From the NCBI RefSeq assembly GCF_034424645.1, contig NZ_CP139969.1:1550001-1614000 (forward strand): DNA of 64,000 nt, given 5' to 3'. Both the position numbers and the translations under genes were made by a program. Positions 1 through 8,310 of the stretch are shown one piece after another. Position 1 is the first letter of the stretch. Each line of letters opens with the position of its first letter. The DNA is from Bordetella avium (GTDB taxonomy: Bacteria > Pseudomonadota > Gammaproteobacteria > Burkholderiales > Burkholderiaceae_B). Below the pieces are notes generated by a model. That model had not been told where the DNA came from and ran no database searches. It saw only the letters and a program-made list of their open reading frames with translations.

Positions 1-231
1 ACGCCCAAGCTCGGCGCAGCCAGCTTTATTGTGTGTGTGGTCGCCGGTCAGGTGATGGCATCCTTGTTGATCGACCACTTCGGTTTGATGGGTTTGCTGG
101 CTCGGCCGGTGGGGCTTGGACGAGTGGCCGGTGTGGCGCTCATCGTGATCGGTATGGTCGTGGTGCAGCTGAACAGCAAGACCGTGCCGCGAGTGGCGGC
201 GGTTCAATCAAGCACGGTGGCGCTTGAGTAG
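1..231 (+). CDS. DMT-superfamily transporter, YdcZ/DUF606 type (3' end only)
   Basis: The reading frame is open from the first base of the window, so only the last 76 residues are visible. They hold two hydrophobic segments. The order P-K-L-G-A-A, then V-A-G-Q-V, then I-D-H-F-G-L, then a final membrane helix ending at V-V-Q, is what I know from the YdcZ (DUF606) inner-membrane proteins of the drug/metabolite transporter superfamily. The substrate cannot be told. It converges on the minus-strand YeeE/YedE gene across about 75 bases, which hold a 6-bp hairpin (73 bases before the next stop codon) without a T-run. Confidence 0.7.
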   Translation, partial: TPKLGAASFIVCVVAGQVMASLLIDHFGLMGLLARPVGLGRVAGVALIVIGMVVVQLNSKTVPRVAAVQSSTVALE

Positions 232-305
232 GGATAGCTCAGCGAAGCCGGGATAGTGTCCGGCCTCGCTGGAGGGCTGTATAGCCCTGCCTGTCTGCCG
301 CTGGC

Positions 306-1514
306 TCAGCAGCTCGATGGCGCAGGGTTTTTTTCGACGGCCAGACCAAACAGGGGGCGCAGTTGTACGCCCAGCGCGCTGCCCAGAAAAGCGGCGGGCA
401 GCCACAGCCATGCATGCAGGCTGCCCGACAAAATGCCGCTGAAATAGGCGCCGATATTGCAGCCGAAGGAGATGCGTGAGCCGTAGCCGAGCAAGAGGCC
501 GCCGATGATTGCGCCCGCCAATGAGCGCAGCGGCACTTTCCAGACGGGGGCAAATTTGCCTGCCGACGAGGCGGCGGCCAGTGCGCCCAGCATTAGGCCG
601 ATATCCATTACCGAGGTTACGTCGCGGCTTACCGGGGCGGCCAGCGCCGCCTGCTGTTTGCTCCAATAAGCCCAGCTGGCGACATCGCTACCCAGGGCGT
701 CGAGTGTTTTGGCACCCCAGAGCGCGAAGGCGGATGTGATGCCCCAGGGGCGTCCGGCCAGCGCCAGGGTGGCGAAGTTAAGCACAACCAGTGCCAGGCC
801 CCCCCAGATCAGCGGCCAAGGACCGCGCAACAGGGTAGCCGGCCGATCAGTGTGCGTTGCCGAAGAAATGAGCTGTCCATGACGGCGTTTTTCGAACACG
901 GTTGTCAGCCATGCGATGAGGCTGAAGACGGCCAGGTTGACGATCAGTGCTGTCGGGAGTCCCCAGGTTTTGATCAGGGACGTTGGCGGCAGGGCGGGCA
1001 GGCTGGACCACCAAGGGAAATTTGCGGTTGCGAAGACCGAGCCTACGATAAAGAAAAGCAGGGTGACAACCATACGGGTGTTGCCGCCGCCGACGGCGAA
1101 TAGCGTGCCCGAGGCGCAGCCGCCGCCCAATTGCATACCGATGCCAAACAGAAAGGCGCCCAACAACACGGATAGGCCGGGCGGAGAGACCAGGCCGTTT
1201 ACCGGTTGGCCAAAGAGGGAGCCCGCGGCCAGGAAAGGAAAAAACAACACGACGCCAAAGGCCAGCATGGCCATCTGGCCGCGCAGGCCGGCGCCGCGGC
1301 GGTCGGAGACAAAGACGCGCCAGGCCTGGGTGAATCCAAAAGAGGCGTGATAAAGCGTCACGCCCAGCAGCGCGCCCACGATCCAGAGCGCGCTCTGCTT
1401 CCAGCTTACGGTTTCAAGCAGATAGGCGGCGCCTGCTAACACCAGCAAGGAAGCAAACCATAAAGGCTTGCGGTTGACGGGGTTGGCGGGCAGTTGCAGA
1501 GTAGCTGTGCTCAT
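306..1514 (-). CDS. YeeE/YedE family sulfur-compound (thiosulfate-type) transporter
   Basis: A 402-residue, very hydrophobic protein with about ten predicted membrane helices. Two copies of the family signature are visible: G-G-G-C-A-S-G-T-L-F with Cys133, and F-G-C-N-I-G-A-Y-F with Cys352. In the TsuA-type members these cysteines line the path that passes thiosulfate through the inner membrane, so import of thiosulfate or a related sulfur compound is the likely role; the exact substrate is inferred. Length is slightly above that of E. coli YeeE. The start is an ATG giving M-S-T-A-T. ArsB lies 57 bases upstream on the same strand. No rhodanese or TusA gene is adjacent. Confidence 0.85.
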   Translation of the reverse strand: MSTATLQLPANPVNRKPLWFASLLVLAGAAYLLETVSWKQSALWIVGALLGVTLYHASFGFTQAWRVFVSDRRGAGLRGQMAMLAFGVVLFFPFLAAGSLFGQPVNGLVSPPGLSVLLGAFLFGIGMQLGGGCASGTLFAVGGGNTRMVVTLLFFIVGSVFATANFPWWSSLPALPPTSLIKTWGLPTALIVNLAVFSLIAWLTTVFEKRRHGQLISSATHTDRPATLLRGPWPLIWGGLALVVLNFATLALAGRPWGITSAFALWGAKTLDALGSDVASWAYWSKQQAALAAPVSRDVTSVMDIGLMLGALAAASSAGKFAPVWKVPLRSLAGAIIGGLLLGYGSRISFGCNIGAYFSGILSGSLHAWLWLPAAFLGSALGVQLRPLFGLAVEKNPAPSSC

Positions 1515-1571
1515 GGACGGTCTGGGTGAAAGCGGTCAAGGGATTTATTGTGTTTGCGGCGCGGCTGATCG

Positions 1572-2855
1572 TCAAAGGGTCAGCCGCCAGGCCAGCGCTG
1601 CTAGCGTGGCCAGCAGAACCGGTACCGTCAGCACCAGGCCGACGCGGAAGTAATAGCCCCAGGAAATCACCAGTCCTTTGCGCGCCAGCACATGCAACCA
1701 GAGCAAAGTGGCCAGGCTGCCTATGGGCGTAATTTTGGGGCCGAGGTCGCTGCCGATGACGTTGGCGTAGATCATCGCATTGCGGATGGCCGGATCGGCG
1801 GCCTGGACGTCGGCAATGGAGAGCGCGCCCACAAGCACGGTGGGCAGATTATTCATGATGGAAGACAGCAGCGCCGTGGCGATGCCGGTGCCGAACGCCG
1901 CACCCCAGACGCCAGCTTCGGCGCAATACTCCAGCAAGGCGGTGAGGTGGGTGGTAAGGCCGGCATTGCGCAGGCCGTAAACCACCAAATACATGCCTAG
2001 AGAGAAGACCACGATATGCCAGGGGGCCTCGCGCATGATGCGTCGGGTGCCGACAATGTGGCGGCGTCCCGCGACGATGAGCAGGCCGGCCGCGCCCAGC
2101 GCGGCGATCGCGCTGACGGGTACGCCCAGCGGCTCAAGCAGGAAGAACCCAGCCAGCAGAAGCGTCAGCACGATCCAGCCTGCGCGAAAGGTCAGGTCGT
2201 CGCGGATGGCGCTGCGCGGTGACGGCAGCGAGCGCAGGTCATAGCGAGCCGGGATGTCGCGGCGGAAGAATAGCCAGAGCATGCCAAGCGAGGCGCCTAC
2301 CGTCACGACATTAACTGGCGCCATGACTGAGGCATATTGGGCAAAGCTCAAGCCGAAGAAGTCGGCCGACACGATGTTGACGAGGTTGGAAACGATGAGC
2401 GGGATGCTGGCCGTGTCGGCGATAAAGCCCGCAGCCATCACAAAAGCGAGCGTGGCGGCCGGTCCGAAGCCCAGTGCGAGCAGCATTTCCATAACGATGG
2501 GCGTGAGAATGAGTGCGGCGCCGTCGTTGGCGAAGAGTGCAGTCACGGCAGCGCCGAGCAATACGATAAGCAGGAAAAGACGGTGGCCCGCTCCTTGACC
2601 CCAGCGCGCCACGTGGAGCGCCGCCCATTCAAAGAAGCCAGCCTCGTCGAGGATGAGGCTGGTGATGATGATGGCGATGAAGGTGGCGGTGGCATTCCAG
2701 ACGATATGCCACACCACGCCGATATCCGAGAACTGGACGACACCGGTGATCAGTGCAAGGCCTGCGCCTATGCAGGCGCTCCAGCCGACATTTAGGCCGC
2801 GGGGCTGCCAGATGACAAGCAAGAGGGTGAAGGCAAACAGGGCAAGGGCGAGCAT
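1572..2855 (-). CDS. arsB: arsenite efflux membrane protein ArsB
   Basis: A 427-residue inner-membrane protein matching ArsB in length and sequence: an N-terminal helix followed by [28 protein letters not shown] and [16 protein letters not shown]. ArsB exports arsenite or antimonite, alone by the proton motive force or with the ArsA ATPase. I chose the ATG at 2855; the frame stays open 21 codons further upstream, but that extension lacks family resemblance. No arsR, arsC or arsA is visible beside it, so this is an isolated pump gene, or its partners lie elsewhere. A gap of about 145 bases separates it from the divergent GNAT gene and must hold both promoters. Confidence 0.9.
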   Translation of the reverse strand: MLALALFAFTLLLVIWQPRGLNVGWSACIGAGLALITGVVQFSDIGVVWHIVWNATATFIAIIITSLILDEAGFFEWAALHVARWGQGAGHRLFLLIVLLGAAVTALFANDGAALILTPIVMEMLLALGFGPAATLAFVMAAGFIADTASIPLIVSNLVNIVSADFFGLSFAQYASVMAPVNVVTVGASLGMLWLFFRRDIPARYDLRSLPSPRSAIRDDLTFRAGWIVLTLLLAGFFLLEPLGVPVSAIAALGAAGLLIVAGRRHIVGTRRIMREAPWHIVVFSLGMYLVVYGLRNAGLTTHLTALLEYCAEAGVWGAAFGTGIATALLSSIMNNLPTVLVGALSIADVQAADPAIRNAMIYANVIGSDLGPKITPIGSLATLLWLHVLARKGLVISWGYYFRVGLVLTVPVLLATLAALAWRLTL

Positions 2856-2999
2856 GGTTGAAGGCCTGCAAGCCTGATGTATTCGGCTTGCCTCGGCCCG
2901 GCAGCGGGAAAGCGCCATTCTACTTAAGGAGTCCGGGGGCTTGGAGAGCCGCGCGCGGCCTGAGACAATCCGGGCAAAGTTTTGCCGGATATCTCAAAC

Positions 3000-3440
3000 A
3001 TGAATCAGAACTCCTTGCGTATTGTCATTGGCACCTGGGATCGCCTGCGCGAGCATGCGGCTCGTGTGCGCCACGAAGTGTTTGTACTTGAGCAGGGCGT
3101 GTCGCCAGAGATCGAACTCGATGACGAGGATGCGGTGTCTGTCCATGCTGTGGCCTACGATGCTCAGGGTGAGCCTATTGGCACGGGCCGTTTGCTGCAA
3201 GACGGGCATATCGGGCGCATGGCGGTGCGCAAGCTTGCTCGTGGCCAGGGGGTCGGTGGTCAGATCCTCGATGCGCTGATCGAGCAGGGTCATGGCGATG
3301 GCCACCGTATGCTGGTGCTGCATGCGCAGACGCATGCCCGCTCTTTTTATGAGGCGCATGGCTTTCAGGCGGCTGGCGAGGAGTTCCTCGAGGCGGGTAT
3401 CCCGCACGTTGTGATGACGCGGGAGCTGGCGCGCGGCTGA
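3000..3440 (+). CDS. GNAT family N-acetyltransferase
   Basis: A 146-residue single-domain protein of the Gcn5-related acetyltransferase fold. The opening block R-x-x-V-F-V-x-E-Q-G-V, followed by E-x-D-x-x-D, resembles the ElaA/YjcF-like subgroup. The acetyl-CoA loop is visible as R-M-A-V-R-K-L-A-R-G-Q-G-V-G around residue 75, and A-R-S-F-Y-E-A-H-G-F near residue 110 is the typical motif B end. The substrate is unknown. I chose the ATG at 3000; a TTG six codons upstream is also in frame. A strong bidirectional terminator follows 45 bases after the stop. Confidence 0.85.
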   Translation: MNQNSLRIVIGTWDRLREHAARVRHEVFVLEQGVSPEIELDDEDAVSVHAVAYDAQGEPIGTGRLLQDGHIGRMAVRKLARGQGVGGQILDALIEQGHGDGHRMLVLHAQTHARSFYEAHGFQAAGEEFLEAGIPHVVMTRELARG

Positions 3441-3485
3441 TTGGGGCGTCGAAGCGGTCTGCCTTCTCTGTCAGGGTCGCCGGAC

Positions 3486-3520
3486 AAAAAAAACCGAATG
3501 CCTGAGCATTCGGGTTTTTT
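3486..3520. terminator. bidirectional terminator between GNAT gene and tRNA-Leu copy 1
   Basis: A perfect 8-bp stem (CCGAATGC, loop CTGA, GCATTCGG) flanked by an A-run on the left and a T-run on the right. It can stop the GNAT transcript on the plus strand and the tRNA-Leu transcript on the minus strand. Confidence 0.85.
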
Positions 3521-3554
3521 GGCGCATCGTGATAGGAAACCACGATGTTGATAT

Positions 3555-3639
3555 TGGTGCCCAGGAGAGGACTCGAACCTCCACACCTTGCGGCACATGG
3601 ACCTGAACCATGCGCGTCTACCAATTCCGCCACCTGGGC
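3555..3639 (-). tRNA. tRNA-Leu (anticodon CAG), copy 1
   Basis: Reading the minus strand gives an 85-nt class II tRNA with CCA encoded. The 7-bp acceptor stem is GCCCAGG/CCTGGGC, the anticodon arm is CATGG-TTCAGGT-CCATG with anticodon CAG (reads CUG), followed by a long variable arm and a GGTTCGAGTCC T-arm. It is the most distal of three identical genes on this strand. A hairpin (CATCGTG, 9-nt loop, CACGATG at 3525-3547) lies between the tRNA 3' end and the terminator. Confidence 0.97.
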
Positions 3640-3726
3640 ATGAGCTGTGATTGCCTGCACCGTTTCGTTCACAGTCAAACGAAAGGCCATGCTGTTTTAT
3701 TGCCGGGCATGAGCCGGTGATCCTGA

Positions 3727-3757
3727 AAACAAAACCCGGAAATAACCGGGTTTTTTG
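3727..3757 (-). terminator. terminator of tRNA-Leu copy 2
   Basis: CCCGG/CCGGG stem-loop bounded by A-rich and T-rich tracts, lying downstream of the second tRNA-Leu on the minus strand. The flanking stretch TTTTTTGGCGCATCGTG is shared with the corresponding place after copy 1. Confidence 0.75.
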
Positions 3758-3788
3758 GCGCATCGTGCGGATCATCACGATGTTGTAT

Positions 3789-3873
3789 TGGTGCCCAGGA
3801 GAGGACTCGAACCTCCACACCTTGCGGCACATGGACCTGAACCATGCGCGTCTACCAATTCCGCCACCTGGGC
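3789..3873 (-). tRNA. tRNA-Leu (anticodon CAG), copy 2
   Basis: Identical over all 85 nt, including CCA, to the copy at 3555-3639. As with copy 1, a trailer hairpin with the same arms (CATCGTG/CACGATG, 3761-3782) but a different loop lies between its 3' end and its terminator, so the duplicated unit covers tRNA, trailer hairpin and the T-rich edge. Confidence 0.97.
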
Positions 3874-4010
3874 TCTGTTGACTTTGCGTTGCCGCGCATC
3901 AGCAGGACGCGAATTATGCACATTTTTTAAAATGTGTGCAAGCCGGAAAAAAACGGGCTGCCTGATGGTGGCGTATCCTGTGTGACTCCTGTCTCGTTGT
4001 TTTTGCTGTT

Positions 4011-4616
4011 ATGCCCCGTCTGCGTTGTGCCCGTTGCGAACGTCCCGCTTCGCATTGCTTGTGCGTGGTGTTGCCCAAGCTTCATTCCCGTACTCAGGTG
4101 CTGATTCTGCAGGATCCTCGTGAGGCGGGCCATGCCTTGAATACCGCCCGCTTGGCCTGGCTGGGTCTGGCGAGCGCGGTGCGCGTGGTGGCGGATGATT
4201 TCGACCCTGGGTTATGGGTCCGTCCGGGCGTGCAGGCCTATCTGCTGTTTCCTGGAGATGGCGCGCAGGAGGCCGGCCCGGCAGTGCCGGAGCCGCGTCT
4301 GCTTGTCGTGCCGGATGCGACCTGGCGTGGCGCGCGTGCAATGCTGGCCCGTCATCCGTCTCTCGCGGCCTTGCCGAGGTTGAGTTTCCCGGCGCCTGCG
4401 CAGGGGCGATATCGCGTGCGTCATGCGGATTTGCCGGGGGCGGTGTCTACGGTGGAGGCTATCGCGGCTGCCTTGAATGCGCTGGAGAGCACGCAGCGTT
4501 TTGATGCCTTGCTGGCCCCGCTGGAGCGTATGGTGCAGGGGCAGATCGAAGGGATGGGCCGCACGCGCTACGAGGCCCATCACGTCAAGCGTCAGGGTAG
4601 CCGGTCCGGGGAGTGA
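4011..4616 (+). CDS. DTW domain protein, probable tRNA-uridine aminocarboxypropyltransferase
   Basis: A 201-residue protein of the DTW family. Visible marks are an N-terminal cysteine cluster (Cys6, Cys9, Cys16, Cys18), the block H-x-x-E/D-x-G-H-A-L-N-T around residues 38-45, the family signature D-A-T-W near residue 102 (usually D-x-T-W) and S-T-V-E-A near residue 144. The E. coli relative TapT adds the acp group from S-adenosylmethionine to U47 of several tRNAs. That activity is inferred here. It sits between tRNA-Leu copies 2 and 3 on the opposite strand, which fits a tRNA role but may be coincidence. Start: ATG at 4011. Confidence 0.85.
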   Translation: MPRLRCARCERPASHCLCVVLPKLHSRTQVLILQDPREAGHALNTARLAWLGLASAVRVVADDFDPGLWVRPGVQAYLLFPGDGAQEAGPAVPEPRLLVVPDATWRGARAMLARHPSLAALPRLSFPAPAQGRYRVRHADLPGAVSTVEAIAAALNALESTQRFDALLAPLERMVQGQIEGMGRTRYEAHHVKRQGSRSGE

Positions 4617-4653
4617 AAATGCAAAAAACATGGCCGGCGAGGGCGGCAGCCAG

Positions 4654-4690
4654 AAAAAAACCCCGGCGCTTGTGCGATCCGGGGTTTTTG
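4654..4690. terminator. bidirectional terminator between DTW gene and tRNA-Leu copy 3
   Basis: Stem AAAAACCCCGG / CCGGGGTTTTT around a 12-nt loop, with A-run and T-run on either side. It serves the DTW gene on the plus strand and the third tRNA-Leu on the minus strand. Confidence 0.85.
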
Positions 4691-4740
4691 GCACTGCTGT
4701 CTTGCATGACTGCTAGTTTAAAACTGGCAGAAAAAAACTG

Positions 4741-4825
4741 TGGTGCCCAGGAGAGGACTCGAACCTCCACACCTTGCGGCACATGGACCTGAACCATGCG
4801 CGTCTACCAATTCCGCCACCTGGGC
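4741..4825 (-). tRNA. tRNA-Leu (anticodon CAG), copy 3
   Basis: 85-nt tRNA with encoded CCA, identical to the copies at 3555 and 3789. Unlike those, it lacks the CATCGTG/CACGATG trailer hairpin and ends in an unrelated terminator. It is divergent from RNase R, whose start is about 130 bases away. Confidence 0.97.
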
Positions 4826-4954
4826 ACTGTGCCTGATCAAATTTTTGCGCTGGATTTCACGTAGACTAACTACTTCGCAAAAACTAATATTTGGCTTTCA
4901 GTGTCGCACCGGGCTGACCACAGAAGCTGAGCATTATATACGGGATTTTCACCT

Positions 4955-7426
4955 TTGGCAAAACGATCGAACAACGACACGAAAAGCAATAATAGATCTA
5001 CATCGGTCCTGCACGATACTCCGCCGGATTTCGACCCGGACGTCCCGTCGCGCGAAGAAATATTGAAGGCGCTGCGCTCGGCGGGTGGGCCGCTGTCGCC
5101 TGAGGAACTCGCTCAACGCATGGGCGTGGAAAAAGACGCTACCCGGGTGGGTTTCGATCGCCGCCTAGCTGCGATGGAGCGCGACGGCCAGTTGCTGCCC
5201 AACCGAAAGGGCGTGTTGCTGCTGGCGACTAAGCTCGATTTCGTGGCGGGCCGAGTGCAGGGGCACCGTGACGGTTTTGGTTTTCTGGTGCGCGACGAGG
5301 GCGGGTCGGACATCTTCTTGTCGCCGCGTGAAATGCTTAAGGTGCTGCATGGCGATCGCGTGTTGGTCAAGCCTTCGGGTGAGTACCGCGGCAAGCCCGA
5401 TGGCACCATCGTTGAGGTGATCGAACGTCGCACAAACAAGTTGGTGGGCCGCTTTTTGCATGAGCACGGCTTGTCCATCGTTGTGCCCGAAGATCAGCGC
5501 ATCAAACACGACATCCTGATCCCGCCGGGCGACACCAACGGTGCGCAGCATGGCCAGGTCGTATCGGTCGAAATCATTGAGCAGCCGACGCGTCACACGC
5601 AGCCTTTGGGCAAGGTGTCCGAGGTGCTGGGCGAGATTGATGATCCCGGTATGGAAATCGAAATCGCCGTGCGTAAATTCGACGTGCCGGTGGATTTCTC
5701 CGAGGCCGCCCGCAAACAGGCGGCACGCCTGCCCGACGTGGTGCGTAAAAGCGATCTCAAGCAGCGTGTCGATCTGCGCGATGTGCCGCTGATCACGATT
5801 GACGGCGAAGACGCGCGCGATTTTGACGACGCCGTTTACTGCCAGCCGGTCGACCTGGGCACGGGGCAACGCAAACGCCCCGGCTGGCGTCTTTTGGTGG
5901 CAATCGCTGACGTCAGCCATTATGTGAGGCCGGGCGACGCCCTGGACGAGGACGCGCTGGAGCGCGGCACCAGCGTGTATTTTCCGCGCCGCGTGATTCC
6001 GATGCTGCCGGAATCCCTGTCCAACGGCCTGTGTTCACTCAACCCCAACGTCGACCGGCTAGTACTGGTCTGCGATATGGTGATTCCCGCAACGGGGGCC
6101 AAGGCCGGCACGGTTACGGCTTATCAGTTCTATAACGCGGTCATGCATTCGCATGCCCGCACGACCTACACGAGCATCTGGGAAGCCCTGCAGCAGCCGG
6201 GCGGCCCGGCTGCTGCGGCGCTCGGTAATCTGTTGCCCAGCGTGCAGCATCTCTACGAGCTTTATCAACTGCTCTCCCAGCAACGCAAAAAACGCGGCGC
6301 CATCGACTTTGATACCGTCGAGACAAAGATCGTCTGCAATGAGTTAGGCCGTATCGAGCAGATCGTGCCGGCGGTGCGCAATGATGCCCACAAGCTCATC
6401 GAAGAGTGCATGTTGGCGGCCAACACCTGCGCGGCGGATTTCATGTTGCGCAGCAAGCACCCCGGCCTGTACCGCATCCATGAGGGGCCGACCCCCGAGC
6501 GTCTGCAGGCGCTGCGCGATTTTCTGCGCACCATGGCCTTGTCGCTGGGGGGCGGAGAAACGCCGACTGCGAAAGACTACGGCGAGTTTCTTGATGCCGT
6601 GCGTGGCCGCCCGGATTTCCCGCTGCTGCAAACCATGAGCCTGCGTTCGATGCAGCAGGCCGTCTACAGTCCGGACAATATGGGTCATTTCGGTTTGGCT
6701 TATCCGGGGTATTCGCATTTCACGTCGCCCATCCGGCGCTATCCCGATTTGCTCACGCACCGGGTGATCAAGGCCCTGCTCGCGGGTCAGCGTTATGTGC
6801 CCGAGCTCGAGGGGCAACCGGTGGTGGTTGGCCGCGGGCAGCGCGAGCATGAGCACGCCATCTGGGAGAAGCTCGGCATCATCCTGTCGGCCAGTGAGCG
6901 CCGTGCAGACGAGGCTTCGCGCGATGTCGAGGCTTGGCTGAAGTGCTGGTTCGTTAAGGAGCGGGTCGGCGAAGACTTCAGTGGCACTGTCACTGGCGTG
7001 GCCAGTTTCGGCATTTTCGTTACGCTGGATACGCTGCACGTCGAGGGCCTGGTGCATGTGTCGGAGCTGGGTGGCGAGTATTTCCAGTTCAATGATGCTC
7101 TGCATGAGCTGCGCGGCGAGCGCACGGGCATGCGTTATCGTTTGACCGATAAGGTGCAAGTGCAGGTGGCGCGCGTTGACCTGGAGGCGCGGCGTATTGA
7201 GTTCCGTCTGGTCAAGGGCACGAGTTACGAGTCGCTGCGCAAACAGAGCGCTCGTAATCCTGAGGAGCCGCGCCGCATTAAAAAGGCCGCCGCGCCCAAG
7301 CCTGCTGCCTTAAAGGGGCAAACGGCCAAGCAACGCCGCGCAGAAGCCAAGAAGGCCAGCAAGCCGGCGCCTGTGGCGGCGGCTAAGAAGGCGCCCGCTA
7401 AGAAGGCAGCGCGTGGCCGCCGTTGA
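4955..7426 (+). CDS. rnr: ribonuclease R
   Basis: An 823-residue 3'-5' exoribonuclease that degrades structured RNA and acts in mRNA decay and rRNA quality control. Order of parts: an N-terminal winged-helix region (about residues 25-85), cold-shock OB domains (about 85-250), the RNB catalytic domain with I-D-G-E-D-A-R-D-F-D-D-A at about 285-295 holding the metal-binding aspartates, an S1 domain (F-S-G-T-V-T-G-V-A-S-F-G-I-F-V, about 672-760), and a Lys/Ala/Pro-rich basic tail of about 55 residues. The start appears to be TTG at 4955; no in-frame ATG precedes the conserved region. rlmB follows in the same direction, as is common for this pair. Confidence 0.95.
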   Translation: MAKRSNNDTKSNNRSTSVLHDTPPDFDPDVPSREEILKALRSAGGPLSPEELAQRMGVEKDATRVGFDRRLAAMERDGQLLPNRKGVLLLATKLDFVAGRVQGHRDGFGFLVRDEGGSDIFLSPREMLKVLHGDRVLVKPSGEYRGKPDGTIVEVIERRTNKLVGRFLHEHGLSIVVPEDQRIKHDILIPPGDTNGAQHGQVVSVEIIEQPTRHTQPLGKVSEVLGEIDDPGMEIEIAVRKFDVPVDFSEAARKQAARLPDVVRKSDLKQRVDLRDVPLITIDGEDARDFDDAVYCQPVDLGTGQRKRPGWRLLVAIADVSHYVRPGDALDEDALERGTSVYFPRRVIPMLPESLSNGLCSLNPNVDRLVLVCDMVIPATGAKAGTVTAYQFYNAVMHSHARTTYTSIWEALQQPGGPAAAALGNLLPSVQHLYELYQLLSQQRKKRGAIDFDTVETKIVCNELGRIEQIVPAVRNDAHKLIEECMLAANTCAADFMLRSKHPGLYRIHEGPTPERLQALRDFLRTMALSLGGGETPTAKDYGEFLDAVRGRPDFPLLQTMSLRSMQQAVYSPDNMGHFGLAYPGYSHFTSPIRRYPDLLTHRVIKALLAGQRYVPELEGQPVVVGRGQREHEHAIWEKLGIILSASERRADEASRDVEAWLKCWFVKERVGEDFSGTVTGVASFGIFVTLDTLHVEGLVHVSELGGEYFQFNDALHELRGERTGMRYRLTDKVQVQVARVDLEARRIEFRLVKGTSYESLRKQSARNPEEPRRIKKAAAPKPAALKGQTAKQRRAEAKKASKPAPVAAAKKAPAKKAARGRR

Positions 7427-7474
7427 GTGGCCTGGCGCGGTAACATTGCGTCATTGCAGGGGCGATCGCTCCGG

Positions 7475-7508
7475 CCCGCCGCGTGTGCGGCGGGTTGTTC
7501 TGTTTTTC
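7475..7508 (+). terminator. probable terminator or attenuator between rnr and rlmB
   Basis: Perfect 8-bp stem CCCGCCGC-GTGT-GCGGCGGG followed by TTGTTCTGTTTTT. The interrupted T-run suggests partial termination, leaving some read-through into rlmB. Confidence 0.6.
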
Positions 7509-7524
7509 TGAGGTAGTCATCAAC

Positions 7525-8265
7525 ATGGCGTCGACCCAAGTCCTGGCGGGCTTTCATGCAGTCGTCGCGCGTTTGCGCCACGCGCCCGAGTCCATCAAGG
7601 AAATTTATGTCGAGGCTTCACGCCGCGATAAACGCATGCAGACGCTTATCGAGCAGGCCGAGCGCGCCGGTCGGCGTGTGCACCCGGTGCCTGTCGAGCG
7701 GCTTGATGGCCTGGCGCGCGGCACGCGTCATCAAGGGGTGCTAGCCGTTGCCGACGAACGCCAGTTGGCAGTGGGGATCGACGAAGTGCTCGACGAAATC
7801 GTTGGGCCGGCCTTTCTGCTCATTCTGGATGGCGTGACCGATCCGCACAACCTGGGCGCCTGTCTGCGCACCGCCGATGCGGCGGGTGTGCATGCGGTCA
7901 TCGCACCGCGCGATCGTGCGGTGGGTTTGAACAGCACCGTCCAGCGCGTGGCCTGCGGCGCAGCCGATACGGTGCCCTACATTACGGTCACCAATCTGGC
8001 GCGCACCATGCGCGAACTTAAAGAGCGCGGCGTTTGGCTGGTGGGTACCGATGACCAGGCCAGCCATGATATGCATGCCATCGACGCTCGCCAGCCCATG
8101 GCCTGGGTCATGGGGGCAGAGGGCGAGGGCATGCGCAGGCTCACGCGCGAGACCTGCGATGAATTGGTCAACATCCCCATGTTGGGTTCGGTCGAAAGTT
8201 TGAACGTCAGTGTCGCCAGTGCTGTGTGTCTTTACGAGACTGTGCGCCAGCGCCGTACCCAATAA
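7525..8265 (+). CDS. rlmB: 23S rRNA (guanosine-2'-O-)-methyltransferase RlmB
   Basis: A 246-residue SpoU-type (SPOUT) methyltransferase, close to the 243 residues of E. coli RlmB, which methylates the ribose of G2251 in the 23S rRNA P-loop. The N-terminal L30e-like substrate-binding domain covers about residues 1-75. The knotted catalytic domain carries [12 protein letters not shown], then G-A-E-G-E-G-M and [15 protein letters not shown], the SAM-binding motifs. The ATG at 7525 follows a GAGGT ribosome-binding site; an in-frame start 14 codons upstream would precede that site and is unlikely. Confidence 0.95.
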   Translation: MASTQVLAGFHAVVARLRHAPESIKEIYVEASRRDKRMQTLIEQAERAGRRVHPVPVERLDGLARGTRHQGVLAVADERQLAVGIDEVLDEIVGPAFLLILDGVTDPHNLGACLRTADAAGVHAVIAPRDRAVGLNSTVQRVACGAADTVPYITVTNLARTMRELKERGVWLVGTDDQASHDMHAIDARQPMAWVMGAEGEGMRRLTRETCDELVNIPMLGSVESLNVSVASAVCLYETVRQRRTQ

Positions 8266-8310
8266 CTGTTTTCAAGCCGGGTCTCCGGCGTTTGCCAGCG
8301 GTTTTTTACC

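Noticed and set aside
3555..4825. Repeated tRNA segments as a CRISPR or integration site
   Set aside because: The three repeats are complete tRNA-Leu genes with terminators; spacing is irregular and no integrase or spacer pattern exists.
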